64,000 nt of DNA from Nannochloropsis oceanica (lineage: Eukaryota; Sar; Eustigmatophyceae; Eustigmatales; Monodopsidaceae), in NCBI GenBank assembly GCA_004519485.1, contig CP038131.1, positions 1,313,001-1,377,000 on the forward strand, read 5' to 3'. This document shows, one piece after another, positions 1 to 10,755 of this stretch. The position numbers and the translations under genes are program-made. A model generated the notes under the pieces. That model saw only the letters and a program-made list of their open reading frames with translations, made no database searches and was not told the DNA's origin. The stretch's first letter is position 1. Each line of letters begins with the position of its first letter.

Positions 1-2
1 TA

Positions 3-1622
3 ATCTTGATCCGGGACGAAGACGAGATTCCGACTAGTGTCGAAAGCCCTGTTCACGCATGCATCGTGACAGTTGAGCTCGTGCGTGTGGCCACAGCCTT
101 TAAGACTATCCCTTTCCAGCCTCACATCGAGTACTTTACCGTAAAGGAGGCGCCTGCGCCCGAGCAAGTGCTGTGGCGGCATTTGGCCTCGCCCCGATGG
201 GCTCGTTCCCTCCGTAGCATACTTGTCTGGATAGTGATTGGCGTGGCGATCCTGAGTTACACTATACCTGTGGCCTTTGCCTCTACTCTGAGCAATCTGA
301 CGGCTCTTTCAAGCATGTCGGCCTTTCACTGGTTACGACCTCTCGTGAACGCAAGTCCGGCACTTACAGCCCTCATCCAAGGCTTTTTGCCTCCGCTGTT
401 GGTGGCCTTTTTACTAAGTTTGGTGCCAGCATGTATGAAGTCCTTGACCAGAATGCAACACTTGCCCTCCGACGTAGAGTGCGAGAACTCTGCAATTCAC
501 AAGATTTTTTTGTTTGGCCTTCTCGACATCTTTTTAGCCTACACCATTGCGGGCTCCATCTTGGGCAAGATTCAACAATTCTTGGACCTCGCGGACCATC
601 CCTCGGAAATCTTGAGTCTATTTGCCACCACACTCCCCGCGCAATCCACCTTTTTCATGACATATATCGCCTTCGGAGCGCTGAATGTGCTCCCTGCAGA
701 GTTGCTGCGATTGGGCTCGCTGGTGGTGACTACTATCAAGAGGAAGTGGCTGCAGACGAGCCGCGGTTTATGGGACGAGCTGGAGCATCTTACCTATCCC
801 GTGGGTTTGCACGAGCTTTACAACTTTCCAATGATTATTTTTTTGGCCTTGGTCACGTATTCCGTGGTAGCACCGCTCGTATCCCTTTTCGCCCTTGTAT
901 ACTTTGCGCTTGCTTATCCGGTCTACCTGCACCAAATCGTGTACGTCTATCAGCCCACGGCTCACACGGGCGGGACGCAATGGCCTGTCGTCTGCGACTG
1001 CTGTATCGCGGCTTTGGTTGTGCAGACATTGCTCCTGATGGGTATTTTCGCCATGAAGAAAGCCGTCCTGCCTGCCGCCTTTCTGTTGCCCTTACTTGTC
1101 GCTATTATCACAGTAGGCCTCCGCTTCCGAAAAGAGTACACAAAGGTGACAACCGTTGCAACGCTGGAGAGCTTAATGCACACGGATTTGGCGGAGTATG
1201 GACCCACTACCTGGAACAATCTTAAAGACTCCTACGATCCTTACCCTGATAGCGGACGAACCATGGAACTATCCAAGGGTAAGATGACCTTTTTGACTGA
1301 GCCATATGGTGTGGTGACCCAGGGTGTGTTCAGCGAAGGGCAGCGAGGCACGGTATGCCTGATGAATGCATCGTCATTGGATGAGTTTAGGGAAGCAATG
1401 AGGGGTATCAGGGGCACTGGGCCGCAGTCTGCGTGCCCATCGGCAACAGACTATGGGAGCTTGGCAGTGGGGCAAGAGTCTGGCGGCGGTCCAGGGAGCG
1501 ATGTCCGCCAAGAGGCGTATTACCAAGGCCAAGTCAACGAGCCTACGCGGGAAATCCAGATACAAGTGGGGCAAACGGACGGGACGATTAGAGATCAAAA
1601 TTGTGAGCGGGTTGACGTGTAG
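3..1622 (+). CDS. OSCA/CSC1 (TMEM63-like) calcium-permeable channel, 5' part missing
   Basis: The frame is open from the window edge, so the N-terminal helices and first exons lie outside. The protein begins in the cytosolic loop that precedes the 7-TM core (YFTVKEAPAPEQVLWRHL, then WARSLRSILVWIVIGVAIL). The core follows, with several hydrophobic helices, the conserved segment GALNVLPAELLRL, and near the end YNFPMIIFLALVTYSVVAPL and LAYPVYLHQIVYVYQP. These are the signatures of the RSN1_7TM/DUF221 core of OSCA, CSC1 and TMEM63 channels, which are osmotic or mechanically gated cation channels of the plasma membrane or endomembranes. No intron is needed in this 3' part. The hydrophilic Gly/Gln-rich tail of about 130 residues is not conserved in the family. 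The stop is TAG. Family assignment is firm; the substrate ion is inferred from the family. Confidence 0.85.
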   Translation: MLIRDEDEIPTSVESPVHACIVTVELVRVATAFKTIPFQPHIEYFTVKEAPAPEQVLWRHLASPRWARSLRSILVWIVIGVAILSYTIPVAFASTLSNLTALSSMSAFHWLRPLVNASPALTALIQGFLPPLLVAFLLSLVPACMKSLTRMQHLPSDVECENSAIHKIFLFGLLDIFLAYTIAGSILGKIQQFLDLADHPSEILSLFATTLPAQSTFFMTYIAFGALNVLPAELLRLGSLVVTTIKRKWLQTSRGLWDELEHLTYPVGLHELYNFPMIIFLALVTYSVVAPLVSLFALVYFALAYPVYLHQIVYVYQPTAHTGGTQWPVVCDCCIAALVVQTLLLMGIFAMKKAVLPAAFLLPLLVAIITVGLRFRKEYTKVTTVATLESLMHTDLAEYGPTTWNNLKDSYDPYPDSGRTMELSKGKMTFLTEPYGVVTQGVFSEGQRGTVCLMNASSLDEFREAMRGIRGTGPQSACPSATDYGSLAVGQESGGGPGSDVRQEAYYQGQVNEPTREIQIQVGQTDGTIRDQNCERVDV

Positions 1623-1862
1623 GAAACACGGTGTGTATCAAAGGTCCTTGAGACATTGAATACAAACAGATTCCAAAATAAGACAATCAAGAAAAATAGA
1701 AAGAGGGGAACAGTTCATGAGAAAGATCGCAGGCATCGACATAAACGCTGCCAAAAAATAACCCTAACTCTAACCCTGACCCAGAAATATCTTAGCAAAG
1801 GGAAGTAAAATTAATAATGATACATACTTTAATTTTCTTGTCTTATCTTCCTACCAATATAG
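1623..1862. other. intergenic, convergent 3' ends
   Basis: This AT-richer stretch lies between the channel stop and the thioesterase stop and serves as 3' UTR for both. A short degenerate telomere-like run (CCCTAACTCTAACCCTGACCC) sits near 1762-1785. Nothing else is recognised. Confidence 0.6.
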
Positions 1863-3242
1863 CTAGCTAATATCAATTTTCTTTGGGCCCTTCAATAAAG
1901 GACTTTGAGACGTGATGAAGAGGGATTTGGCTTCAGTGTAGAGGATAGCCTCATCCTTAGCGTCTCGAATCTCGGCCCGCAAGAAGACCTTGCGCCCTTC
2001 CACCTTCTCTACTCGAGCTAAAACTTTGACTTCGGTGCCACACGTGATGGGTCGCTTGTAGTTGATGGTGAGATTTGCTGTAAAACCATTGCCACGCTAT
2101 GTATGAATCGTGAAGATGAATAGAAAATATGAGAACGTGCACTTAGGCTTCGAATTATCTGTTATTTGAGTAGCAGATGGAGGGTCGCAAGCCGAAGACG
2201 TAGAGGGTAGAGGTGAAAAGACGACTAGCTGCACTCACTTCTCACGTCCAATAAAGCAAACACTTTGTTCACGCATCCAAAGCATCCGTTTTGTAAACGG
2301 CATCCCAGCTCTTCGTTCAAATCTTCTTCTCTTTCTCCCTTGTCAATGATTATCACTCACCTTGGCGGCGAAAAAGGCAACTCCCATGGTATTGTCCAGC
2401 AAAGCCGCAATGGACCCTCCGTGGATTATGTCGGGGTGTCCGCTCAGCAGTTTGCCAAGGCGAGCATACGCCACAATTGAATCATCCCGCCTGTCTTTGT
2501 AAACTTCGTAGCCATCAATTTTCTCTTTGCCTCGGAGCGTCTCGTGGATAAGGTGGAACTGGGTGGTGGGGGAAGAAAGTGGTAGGAGGATGCAAAAGAT
2601 GAGGAGGGAGAAGGGAGGAGGGAAGATGCTCTTTCAAAAGTGGCTATGATAGCGTCAAACACTGAGAAGCATGAGAATACGAAGATATGACGTGCCATGC
2701 ACGTATCTTGCCCAGCTTAACCAAAGGAGCAGAGTCCATATAACGGAGAAACGAAAGGAGGAGGGGCGAGCACTTCATTAACATCCATCCCGCCAATAAC
2801 CAACCTTCAGGAATTCAGGATAGGCCCGATGCAGCTTGGTGTCGACGCGATCATGATGTTCGAATAAGGATGGATTGCATGTAGCAGACGAGGTGGCCTC
2901 GCCTTTTCCACCATCCTCCCTCATTGCCTTCCTCTCACCTCGTCTCTCCTCAGTCCCGGCGTGGGCCGTCTCGCATAGACTAGGCGACGGCAGGGAAATG
3001 GCAGCGACGACGGCAGCAGTGGCTGCTGCCAATTGCGCAAAGAGGACTGGGAAGCTGGTTCTAAGTGTGGTAGTGCTATGTGAACAGCCGGAATTGCTGT
3101 GACCGTAAGGCCGAGTGACCTGATAATGGGAGGACAAAGTTGCCCGCCGTAACAAGTGATAAAGCCTCCGTCGTACACAAGCAAAAGTCAACGTGCCACC
3201 AAGCTTGCCGAGCACCGTGAAGGCCAAAGGCGTCATGAGCAC
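1863..3242 (-). CDS. hotdog-fold thioesterase (4HBT, THEM4/PaaI-like), probably organelle-targeted
   Basis: Three exons keep phase: 3242-2805, 2558-2361 and 2096-1863, giving about 289 residues. Residues 1-100 look like an organellar targeting region: basic, Ser/Thr-rich, then a hydrophobic stretch LAAATAAVVAAISL. The catalytic hotdog domain follows. HGGSIAALLDNTMG near residue 192 is the classic helix motif of the PaaI/THEM4 acyl-CoA thioesterases, and GFTANLTINYKRPI is the next strand pair. The expected reaction is hydrolysis of acyl-CoA to free acid and CoA, probably in mitochondrion or plastid; the exact acyl chain cannot be read. The exon 3 acceptor was chosen so that the coding GFTANLT is kept. 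The start codon is the first ATG of the long first exon. The gene is divergent from the GT69 gene, with 306 bp between the start codons. Confidence 0.75.
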
Positions 3243-3548
3243 AGGGCCTGTGGTTGTGTATAAAACATTGGGACTCGTATGTACTCAATGCTTGAAAAAT
3301 GGATTGCGAGCCCGCATCATCACGATACGCACCGAACGCATGCATAGAAGAAATGAGATGGGATGCAAGACTCACACAACGTGCTCGACCTACACACACG
3401 CAACCTAACCACAGACGTGCGGCACGCTGGCACCACATTGCAGCGCGGTAGCGACGGTACACAGACTGACCGCTGACATTTGTCCTTGTTTTACTGTCTC
3501 CGCTTCCACCTAGTGCAGCACGGAAAGCCGCGGCAAATAGTAACGAGG
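3243..3548. promoter_or_regulatory. short divergent promoter region
   Basis: These 306 bp separate the start codons of the thioesterase (-) and the glycosyltransferase (+), so both promoters and 5' UTRs must lie here or overlap the genes. No TATA box was identified. Confidence 0.5.
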
Positions 3549-3954
3549 ATGAAGCGCACCAACTCCAGCGCGTCCTCCCTTGGCCCTCCACCCGTCGCGG
3601 CGGCTTTGGCAGCCGCAGCAGGCGCAAATCCTACAGCAGCCGCGGCGCACTCCGGCGCAGCCTCATCAACTCGGGAAGGGAAAAGCGCTAACAGTAACAG
3701 GTGCAGGAGCCCGTGCCCGCCGGCTGCCGCTGTTGGTGTGGGAGATCCGGCGGTCTCTCCCTCCGGATGCACCCTGGACGCATCCATACCAGGCATCGGA
3801 GGGCCGTCACGTAGAAAAAGATGGCATTGGACCTCATGGCTGCCGGCCGTAGCATCATCGCACTCCTCCTCCTCCTCCTCCTCCTCCTCCTCCTCCTCCT
3901 CCTCCTCCTCCTCCTCCTCCTCCTCCTCCTCCTCCTCCGCCTCCTCCTCCTCCT

Positions 3955-3985
<31 letters not shown>

Positions 3986-4960
3986 CTCCTCCTCCGCCTC
4001 CTCCTCCTCCTCCCCCTCCTCCTCCTCGGCTTCCCCGCCAAAAACGCGTCGGCGACGACCCCCGCCACCTCCACTACTACCATATCTCCCAGAAACTGCC
4101 AAAGACCGTCTCTTCACCTTTTTAGTGTTTTGGGGCCACTCCTTCTCAAACATCACAACTATGTGCAATATCAAAGGTATTCTGGACCAAGCCCGCCGTC
4201 GGCCTTGCTTCGTCCTCCTCGGCACGCTTACCTTCCTCGTTGCTCTGGGTCGCACAGGCTGGTGGTGGTGGTGGTGGCAGAATTTGGCTGGACAGAGGCA
4301 CACGCACACGTTGACGGGCTCTTGGTCTCATGGCCGCTACCACGACCACGTCACGCCTCTAGAGCCGGAGGACGCTGAGTACCGTGCCCTGGCTTCCGTC
4401 CTCCCTTGGACCGCGGCTTCGGTGATGGAAACCCACTGCCCCTCCTTCAACGCCTCCCTTTTTCCCCCCGACATCTTCGAGCGCAAAATATTCATCGCGG
4501 CGAACCTCAAAGACAATGAGGGGATCATGGCTAACCTCATCCAGCAGCTGAGTCTTCTGGCCTCGGTCTTCCCCGACTCCGCCTCTCACATCTTTGTGTC
4601 CATCTACGAGAGCAACTCCCAAGACGCCACCGGCCGGTGGTTACGTGTGCTGCAGGAGGAGTTGAAAGAGATGGGGGTGCCCTCAGCGGTGGTGGCAGGG
4701 GGGGCGAAGCGGAGGGTGGGAGAAGAAGACCGGATCCAGTTCTTGGCAAGGATGAGGAATGAGGCCATGCGGCCCTTGTATGAGATGCAGGAGGAGGAGG
4801 AGGAGAAAGAGGAGAAAGAGGAGGGGAGGGAGCAAGAGGAGGAGGAGAAGGGACTGGGGCAAGTGCCTCAGATGAATAGATCGAGACGGGGTTTGACTGA
4901 GAAGACCACGACGAGGACGATGACATCTGTGATAAAGGGGAATGAGAGCAGCAGCAACAG

Positions 4961-4992
<32 letters not shown>

Positions 4993-7290
4993 ACATCAGC
5001 AGCTTAGCTATCAGGATGGAGGAGAAAAGAAGGGAGGGTGGGAAGGAGAAAAATATGTTGCAATCACATCCAAGGAGGCAAATGCGTGGAAGAAAGGCTA
5101 ACCGACTGCGACGATTCGACAACGTGGTGTTTGTGAACGATGTTTACTTTTGCGCCTACGAGGTGCTTCGTCTCCTCCTCTACAACGCCGACCTGGCCTG
5201 TGGCCTGGACCTCTTCCTCGAGCCCTACCCCGACAAGCATCCCGAGACCGCCGCCCTTAGGAAGGAACTCACTTTTTACGATTTGTGGGTGGCGCGTGAC
5301 GAGGAGGGGCAGCGCTTTCAGTGGGGCCCTCCCTTTGTCAGGCATGTCCGAGGTCAGGCGCGGGCGGGGGATGGGGAGAGGGGGAAGGAGGTAGAGTATG
5401 AGGACGCCTTCCCGGTGTTTTGCTGTTGGAATGGCTTGGCGGTTCTAGATGCTAAACCCTTCTACCGTGGCCTGCGCTTCCGGTCGGTGCGGCCGGGGGA
5501 GGGGGTGGTGTCGGAGTGTACCAACGTGTGCACGGACCTGTGGGTGAATGGGCACAGGAAGGTGGTGGTAGACCCGCAGATCAAGCTGGCCTATGACGAT
5601 CCCACGTACGAGAGGCTCTACGCCCAGCGCCCGCCGCGCTACCCGGACTTATACAAGGTGGACAGGGAGATTGACAGGGTGGTGGAGGCCCCGCGGACGG
5701 TGGAGACGTGTCATTTGAACACGGGTTGGAAGAAGGAGGGGAGCATGGTAGACTTCGAGGACTGCCGGGGGAGGCCGCTGGAGGAGGTCCTGGCTGGAGG
5801 GATTAAGCTGGATAGGCTGTGCTATGACGGGGAGCAGGAGGGAGAAGAGGATGAGGGGAATGGCCTTTCTACCTTCGGCAGCAGCAAGCCCTTGGGTGGC
5901 TCGAGCAGCCGCAGCACCAGCAGCACCAGCAGCACCGACAGCACCAGCAGCACCAGCAGCACCAGCAGCACCAGCAGCACCAGCAGCACCAGCAGCACCA
6001 GCAGCACCAGCAGCACCAGCAGCACCAGCAGCACCGGCAGCAGCAGCAGCAGCAACAACAACATTAGCGACAATGTCATCCCGCGCATCTTTCTGCAGCT
6101 CGCTCCCTTTCCTATCGTAGACACGCTGCATCCCCTGTCGTCTGCCTGGCCCTGGCTACCCTCGTTCTCCTCTTTGCGAAGCCTTTTCAGGTGAGGACAG
6201 TACAAGAGATGATCGGAGGCATGAAGGGGGAGAAGGAGGTGTGAAGGGTTGTGCTCACGGCAGCTAGGCTCAGCTTTCATTGCGTTCTTCCATTTCTGTT
6301 TTCGATCCAGCCATCGCATGGCAGTTGTCGTTTGAAACATTTTCATACCATTTCCTCCCTCCCTCCCTCCCTCCCTCCCTCCCTCTCTCACCCCCTCCCT
6401 TCCTCCTTCCCTCCCTCCTCCCCTTTCTCTTTATCATCCTTCCACCCAGAAGTAAGCAAGAACGTAGGCGGATTGAAGCCCTTCGTCAGCGGGAGGTCGA
6501 CGCAGGCCTGCACGGCTGGCGAGCAGCCTGGGCCGACTGGACAGCCCTCCACGTGCCCCCTCGCTGGCAGGTGCTGCTCTACGACCAAACGGAGGCCCGC
6601 GTGGCCATGCACACCCACTTCCCCGTGGCGGGACCTGTGCTGCGGCGGCTCGAGGAAGTGGGAGAATGGGGGCAGTGGCGCACTCTGGTGGCGTTGGCTT
6701 TGCTTTACCACCATGGCGGGGTCCTAGTGCCCGCGGGGAAAGGAGGGGTTGCAGGAGAACCGCTCCCCCCGACGCGCTCGATGGATTGTGTGTGGCGGGA
6801 GGGAAAAGGGAGGGGGGGAGGGAGGGCGGATGGCTTGATGATGGTGCTGAGTGGTGGGCAACGGCCAGCGAGTGAGGAAGAGCAGGAGAAGGGAGGGTCT
6901 GACGTGGAGACGCAGCTGAATTCGGCTCACCGAAGGCAGATGGGAAAACAACACGATGTCTTGAACGCGGAGCTGGCCGCCTGGCTCTCTGCCTTCGCAT
7001 CTTCACCTTTATACGGCAATGCCTCGCTCCCCTTTTCTTATTCATTCTCTTCCTCTTCCACCTCCTTCCCCAGCCTCTCTGCCTTGTCCTCGTCTCCTTC
7101 CTCCCCGGCATTCGCACCTCATTTTCCTGGCGTGTTAGCGGCCCCGCGGCGCGACCCGACCTTACAAGCTGTGGTGGAGCAGTTCTTCTTCTCGACCGAA
7201 GCTCTGGACGGCCTGCGGGAGGCCCGGGCGTTGCCTAGGCGGCAGTGGCTGCCGCAACGACTGCGAAGACACGATAGCAAGGACGGATAA
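3549..7290 (+). CDS. GT69 (CAP59/CMT1-like) alpha-1,3-mannosyltransferase with C-terminal GT32-like region
   Basis: Two exons, 3549-6190 and 6450-7290, join in frame (AG|GTGAGG donor, CCACCCAG acceptor) to give 1160 residues. The N-terminus is low complexity with a very long Ser run. A membrane anchor (CFVLLGTLTFLVALGRTGW) at about 220-238 predicts a type II Golgi protein. The GT69 domain at about 312-690 shows IFIAANLKDNEGI, HIFVSIYESNSQD, FVNDVYFCAYEVLRLL (the acidic metal-site region), YDLWVARDEEG, FPVFCCWNGLAVLDAKPF and VVVDPQIKLAYD, as in cryptococcal CMT1/CAP59 enzymes that add alpha-1,3-mannose. After a TSS repeat, IPRIFLQ and WRTLVALALLYHHGGV recall the OCH1/GT32 fold, but the expected acidic DxD after GGV reads LVPAG, so this second domain looks catalytically dead. 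The first ATG of the open frame was used. Function of the first domain is fairly sure; that of the tail is inferred. Confidence 0.82.
3863..4027 (+). repeat. (TCC)n trinucleotide tract coding poly-Ser
   Basis: About 165 bp of near-pure TCC repeat, with occasional GCC, TCT and CCC variants, lie inside the glycosyltransferase reading frame and encode a run of some 55 mostly Ser residues. The antisense frames give poly-Glu and poly-Arg, which are artefacts. Confidence 0.95.
5911..6052 (+). repeat. AGC/ACC repeat coding Ser-Ser-Thr array
   Basis: A 9-bp unit of AGC AGC ACC is repeated in frame and codes an (SST)n linker between the GT69 domain and the GT32-like tail, ending in pure AGC and AAC codons. 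It is a flexible, probably O-glycosylated spacer and likely varies in length between strains. Confidence 0.9.
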
Positions 7291-8570
7291 AAGGGATAGA
7301 AGTCGGAGTAGGAAATATGCTCTGATCCGAAGAGAGAGGAGCTGTGGTCCTGCACTCGCTGTAACTAGAAGCGGGAGCATTGGAACAAAAGAGAACCAGT
7401 AAAAGAGAAGAACTAGAGCGAGCGATTGGGCAGAAACCGAGAGAAATTATTGAGCAGCGCATTAGTGTGTGGCAAGCTGCTTCGATGTACAAGAAAAGTT
7501 CGTGTGAGAGTGAATTTGATGGTAGGATATCTTTGCCAACAAACAATTGTTCGAATCAAAATAATGGAGTGGAGCTTATCAAACTCTTTCGGTGCGAGCG
7601 TGCGGTTGCCGTTAGAGGGAACATTAAGGAGGGAGGCGGTGGGAAGGAGGGGAGAAGTAAGGAGTGGTGAAGAGGAAGAGGATCAGGAAGAGAAATAGGA
7701 TGAAAAGCAACAAGGAATAAAATAGAAATAGGAAAATTGTATCAAAAAAAGCAATAAAATAAGATTAAAGGGCGCAAGATCCGAAGGGTCCCACGTGATG
7801 TCCTGCGCGATGCCTGTCCCTGGCTATGCCGCTCTATCTTCTGTTTTAGCCAGGCAGGTGCTGGCCCTGCCTGTCACCTTTATCCCTCCACCCCCCATAA
7901 TCTGTAATCATGCGCTACATGAGGCGGGGAGCCCCTCGCCTTCCGAGCGAGGAACGGATTCGGCATCATCCTATCGCTACCACCTGGATCCGTCTTATCG
8001 CCCAAATCACATGAATCCGACGGTATCCTGGTGCAAGGAGGGCAAGCCCTAACCTCCCAACCCCGTTCTTTTTGCAGCTGCACCCCGAGGAGCCCTGGGC
8101 CTCCAATATCCTACCCTCCGACATGCCTATGGAGTTTTCCCATTGCTCCAGGGGGTAGACGTGTGGCAGGATGCCGGTCTGCGAGACCTTGCTCGCTGGA
8201 AGACCCTGCCCTCTTTCTGTAGCTCTCATTTCTACCCCGAGCATCCCTTTTATCTTGTCCCCTTGAAAGCTTGCATTTATCCTGAGCCAACTGTTTCGAC
8301 TCTTTAGCCTGCCGAATGACTCGAGGCTGCGGCACGGTGTCAAATATGATTTTGAGTGTGTTTTTTTTTCTTCCTCCTCCTCTTCCTCCACTTTTTCTTC
8401 CTTTTCTTTATTAAACAGGCAGACATCGCTATAGAGCAGATCCCAGGCAAGTCGTTCTTGGTTCTCTTGAGCTGCAGGCCCCGGACCCTGGTAAATTGCA
8501 GCTCTTTGGTGAGTCACATGTATAACAAGGACCATGGCCCCCAGATTTCTTACAAAACACCAAAAAACCA
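7291..8570. other. intergenic, no gene recognised
   Basis: The stretch follows the glycosyltransferase stop. It contains a purine-rich tract near 7610-7700 and a pyrimidine run near 8363-8412. Short open frames occur on both strands, but none has a family motif, consistent codon bias or convincing splice sites. Confidence 0.5.
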
Positions 8571-8850
8571 TACAGAAAGTTATGTAAGTTGTTTGCTCTT
8601 TTTACTTTTTGTTGTTTTACTCACCACAACGAGCCTTGTCACCGGCATAAAGACATCTCCTTGGTGTTTTTAACTTCTGAATCATCAGAGCGCGAAGAGC
8701 GTTGATAAATACAAAAACACCACACACCACACCAAAAATAACATAAACCGTACGGACTATACAGAAAGTTATTTAAGTTTTTTGCTCTTTTTATTTTTTT
8801 GTTGTTTTAATCACCATAACGAGCCTTGCCACCGGCATAAAGACATCTCC
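8571..8850 (+). repeat. direct repeat of about 100 bp, two copies
   Basis: Copy 1 (8571-8672) and copy 2 (8759-8850) share ACAGAAAGTTAT, GTTTGCTCTTTTTA, CGAGCCTTG and CACCGGCATAAAGACATCTC. Copy 2 is the outer part of the left terminal inverted repeat of the element at 8755-10676. Copy 1 is therefore an extra partial terminus just outside it. Confidence 0.75.
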
Positions 8851-10676
8851 TTCTATCATATTTTGAGCACCAAAATAAGCCCGCCCCGCATGACGGGGAA
8901 GCTGCCGGCATCAGGCCACTAGCGTTTTCGCGGGACGATGACGCTATCCCGCTCTAAACAAGCCGCTCCTTTGGCTGCCGGTCATCCCGCAGGAGGAGGA
9001 GGAGCAGCACCAGCAGCCACAGGAGCAGGTCAGCTCTTCCCCCGCTACTTTGCGGCCCCAGAAGGGACAAGCGGAGACAGGCCTGCCGTGGCTGGGCTGG
9101 ACGGCGGTGCAGAGTGCCGGACATCGCTTATGGACAGAGAGACCCACGGACTTGTCGCTGACATCACAAACAACGCACCCACAAACGGATCGTATCATGT
9201 CCAATTCCAATCTTGGGATCGTGATTTCCACGACGTTCATCATGACGCATTCCTCGTACAATCTACTGCGTCGGGCGCACGTGCCCAGTCGTCCCCGTTT
9301 ACCATCTATCCCCGACAGTATTTAACGAAGGTATCTAACGATGCCACCACCTCACTCTACAAAGAAAAACATACAATGTAATGTGGTCGTCTACCGGCAT
9401 TCCTTTCCCAGTGGCCGTCCTTCTTTCTCGTGGGATCCCCGATAAAAGGAGAACCGTGTCCGGTGAAAAATGCATCGCGTGGAAAGATCGCAGCGTGATT
9501 AACCATGGATGTATCTTGAGTTCTGATTTGATGTCGGAAATATGAGCGATAAAAGTCGATGAAAATCAACGGTAGCTGCTAGGAACCAGGTGTAAGCCCT
9601 TGTCCGAAACCTTCACACTCATCTCCGTCATGATGACGACGGACCACAAGGCCCAAATCGAGATCCCGGCTTTCTCTACAGCTCTCTCCGTTCCGTCCGC
9701 AGACTACACACTCGTAGTCGCCATTACCAGCACATTCCAAATGGAGGCATGATGCACCGTCCTTGGCATTCAAAATCCCACCGTCGAACTAGATTTACCC
9801 ATCAAGCAACAAAACACCGCTACGCCCCCTTGGTGGAATCAGGGAGTCCATCCTCGATGTCTTGACAGGCGTATTCAAAGTAGAATCTTCGCGCTAGATG
9901 GTTGACATGATCAAGAACGAGGGCGTTCAAGATATTGTCCGTTCCCACATCCAACCTACCAATAACCTGGCAAGTCATGCCGCATTCGAAGCGGCCGAAC
10001 TCTTTGTCAACGAATGAACCGATCCCGCATCAGCACTCAACAAGACGGTGAAAATACGACCCTGTTTTTGATCGATCAAAATGGTGAACAGTCCATCCTT
10101 TCATTGGCGGAAAACGACGGCGACCCCTCTACGTCCTCTTACAGCCGTCGCCGACTCAGACCCATTGACATTGCGAGTATCACCATAGGCGTCCTCGCAA
10201 CCATTGCTCTGACATGTACAATGTTCGACGATTGACTCGTTAGAGCACATCGGCCTAACATATTTTTTTTTCACAGCCATGACGTCCGCTTGGCAACTTT
10301 CCATCCAACAGGCACTTTGGGCATTTCTACAAGAGGGTCGACCCCATGGTAAAAAGAAACACACCTTTGCGATTGCAGTACCCATCCTGATGCAAACTCT
10401 GAGAAACGCCCTAGTAGCGTGCTGTCGTAAGAAATACTTGTTTGAATGCATGGTCCGACGCATGTGCATCGTCGAAATGACACAGGTATTTTTCATGGTG
10501 CATACATCGTCCCGCGAAAACGCCAGTGGCCTGATGCCGGCAGCTACCCCGTCATGCGGGGCGGGCTTACATTGGTGCTTTATTTTTGTCACCATGCCGG
10601 TGGCAAGGCCCGTAATGATGATTTATACCCCAAAAAAGTAAAAAGAGCAAAAAACGTGCATAACTTTCAGTATAGT
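8755..10676. mobile_element. terminal-inverted-repeat element of about 1.9 kb, class unknown
   Basis: The left end (8755-8941) and right end (10505-10676) are imperfect inverted copies. They share GACTATAC-GAAAGTTAT, TTTTTTGCTCTTTTTA, GCCTTGCCACCGGCAT, AAGCCCGCCCCGCATGACGGGG and GGCGTTTTCGCGGGACGATG. The interior has base composition unlike the surrounding genes. It holds short open frames of unknown function, such as 8938-9381 and 10014-10235; the latter has a single hydrophobic helix near its C-terminus. No transposase motif was recognised. If the element once coded for its own movement it now looks broken; it may equally be a non-autonomous copy. No clear target-site duplication was found. 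Confidence 0.7.
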
Positions 10677-10698
10677 CGGCGGCTATCAACCTCATCTT

Positions 10699-10755
10699 CA
10701 TTTCATTTTATTTCATTCACTTCATTCACTTACATCTTATTTCATTCACTTCATT
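10699..10755 (+). repeat. TTCATTCAC/ATTTC short tandem repeat
   Basis: Several copies of TTCATTCAC-like units lie just beyond the right end of the inverted-repeat element and run into the last codons of the kelch gene, where they form its 3' end and UTR. Confidence 0.7.

Noticed and set aside
3688-4378. Poly-Arg, poly-Glu and poly-Leu frames on both strands over the TCC tract
   Set aside because: They are shadows of the trinucleotide repeat inside the GT69 reading frame.
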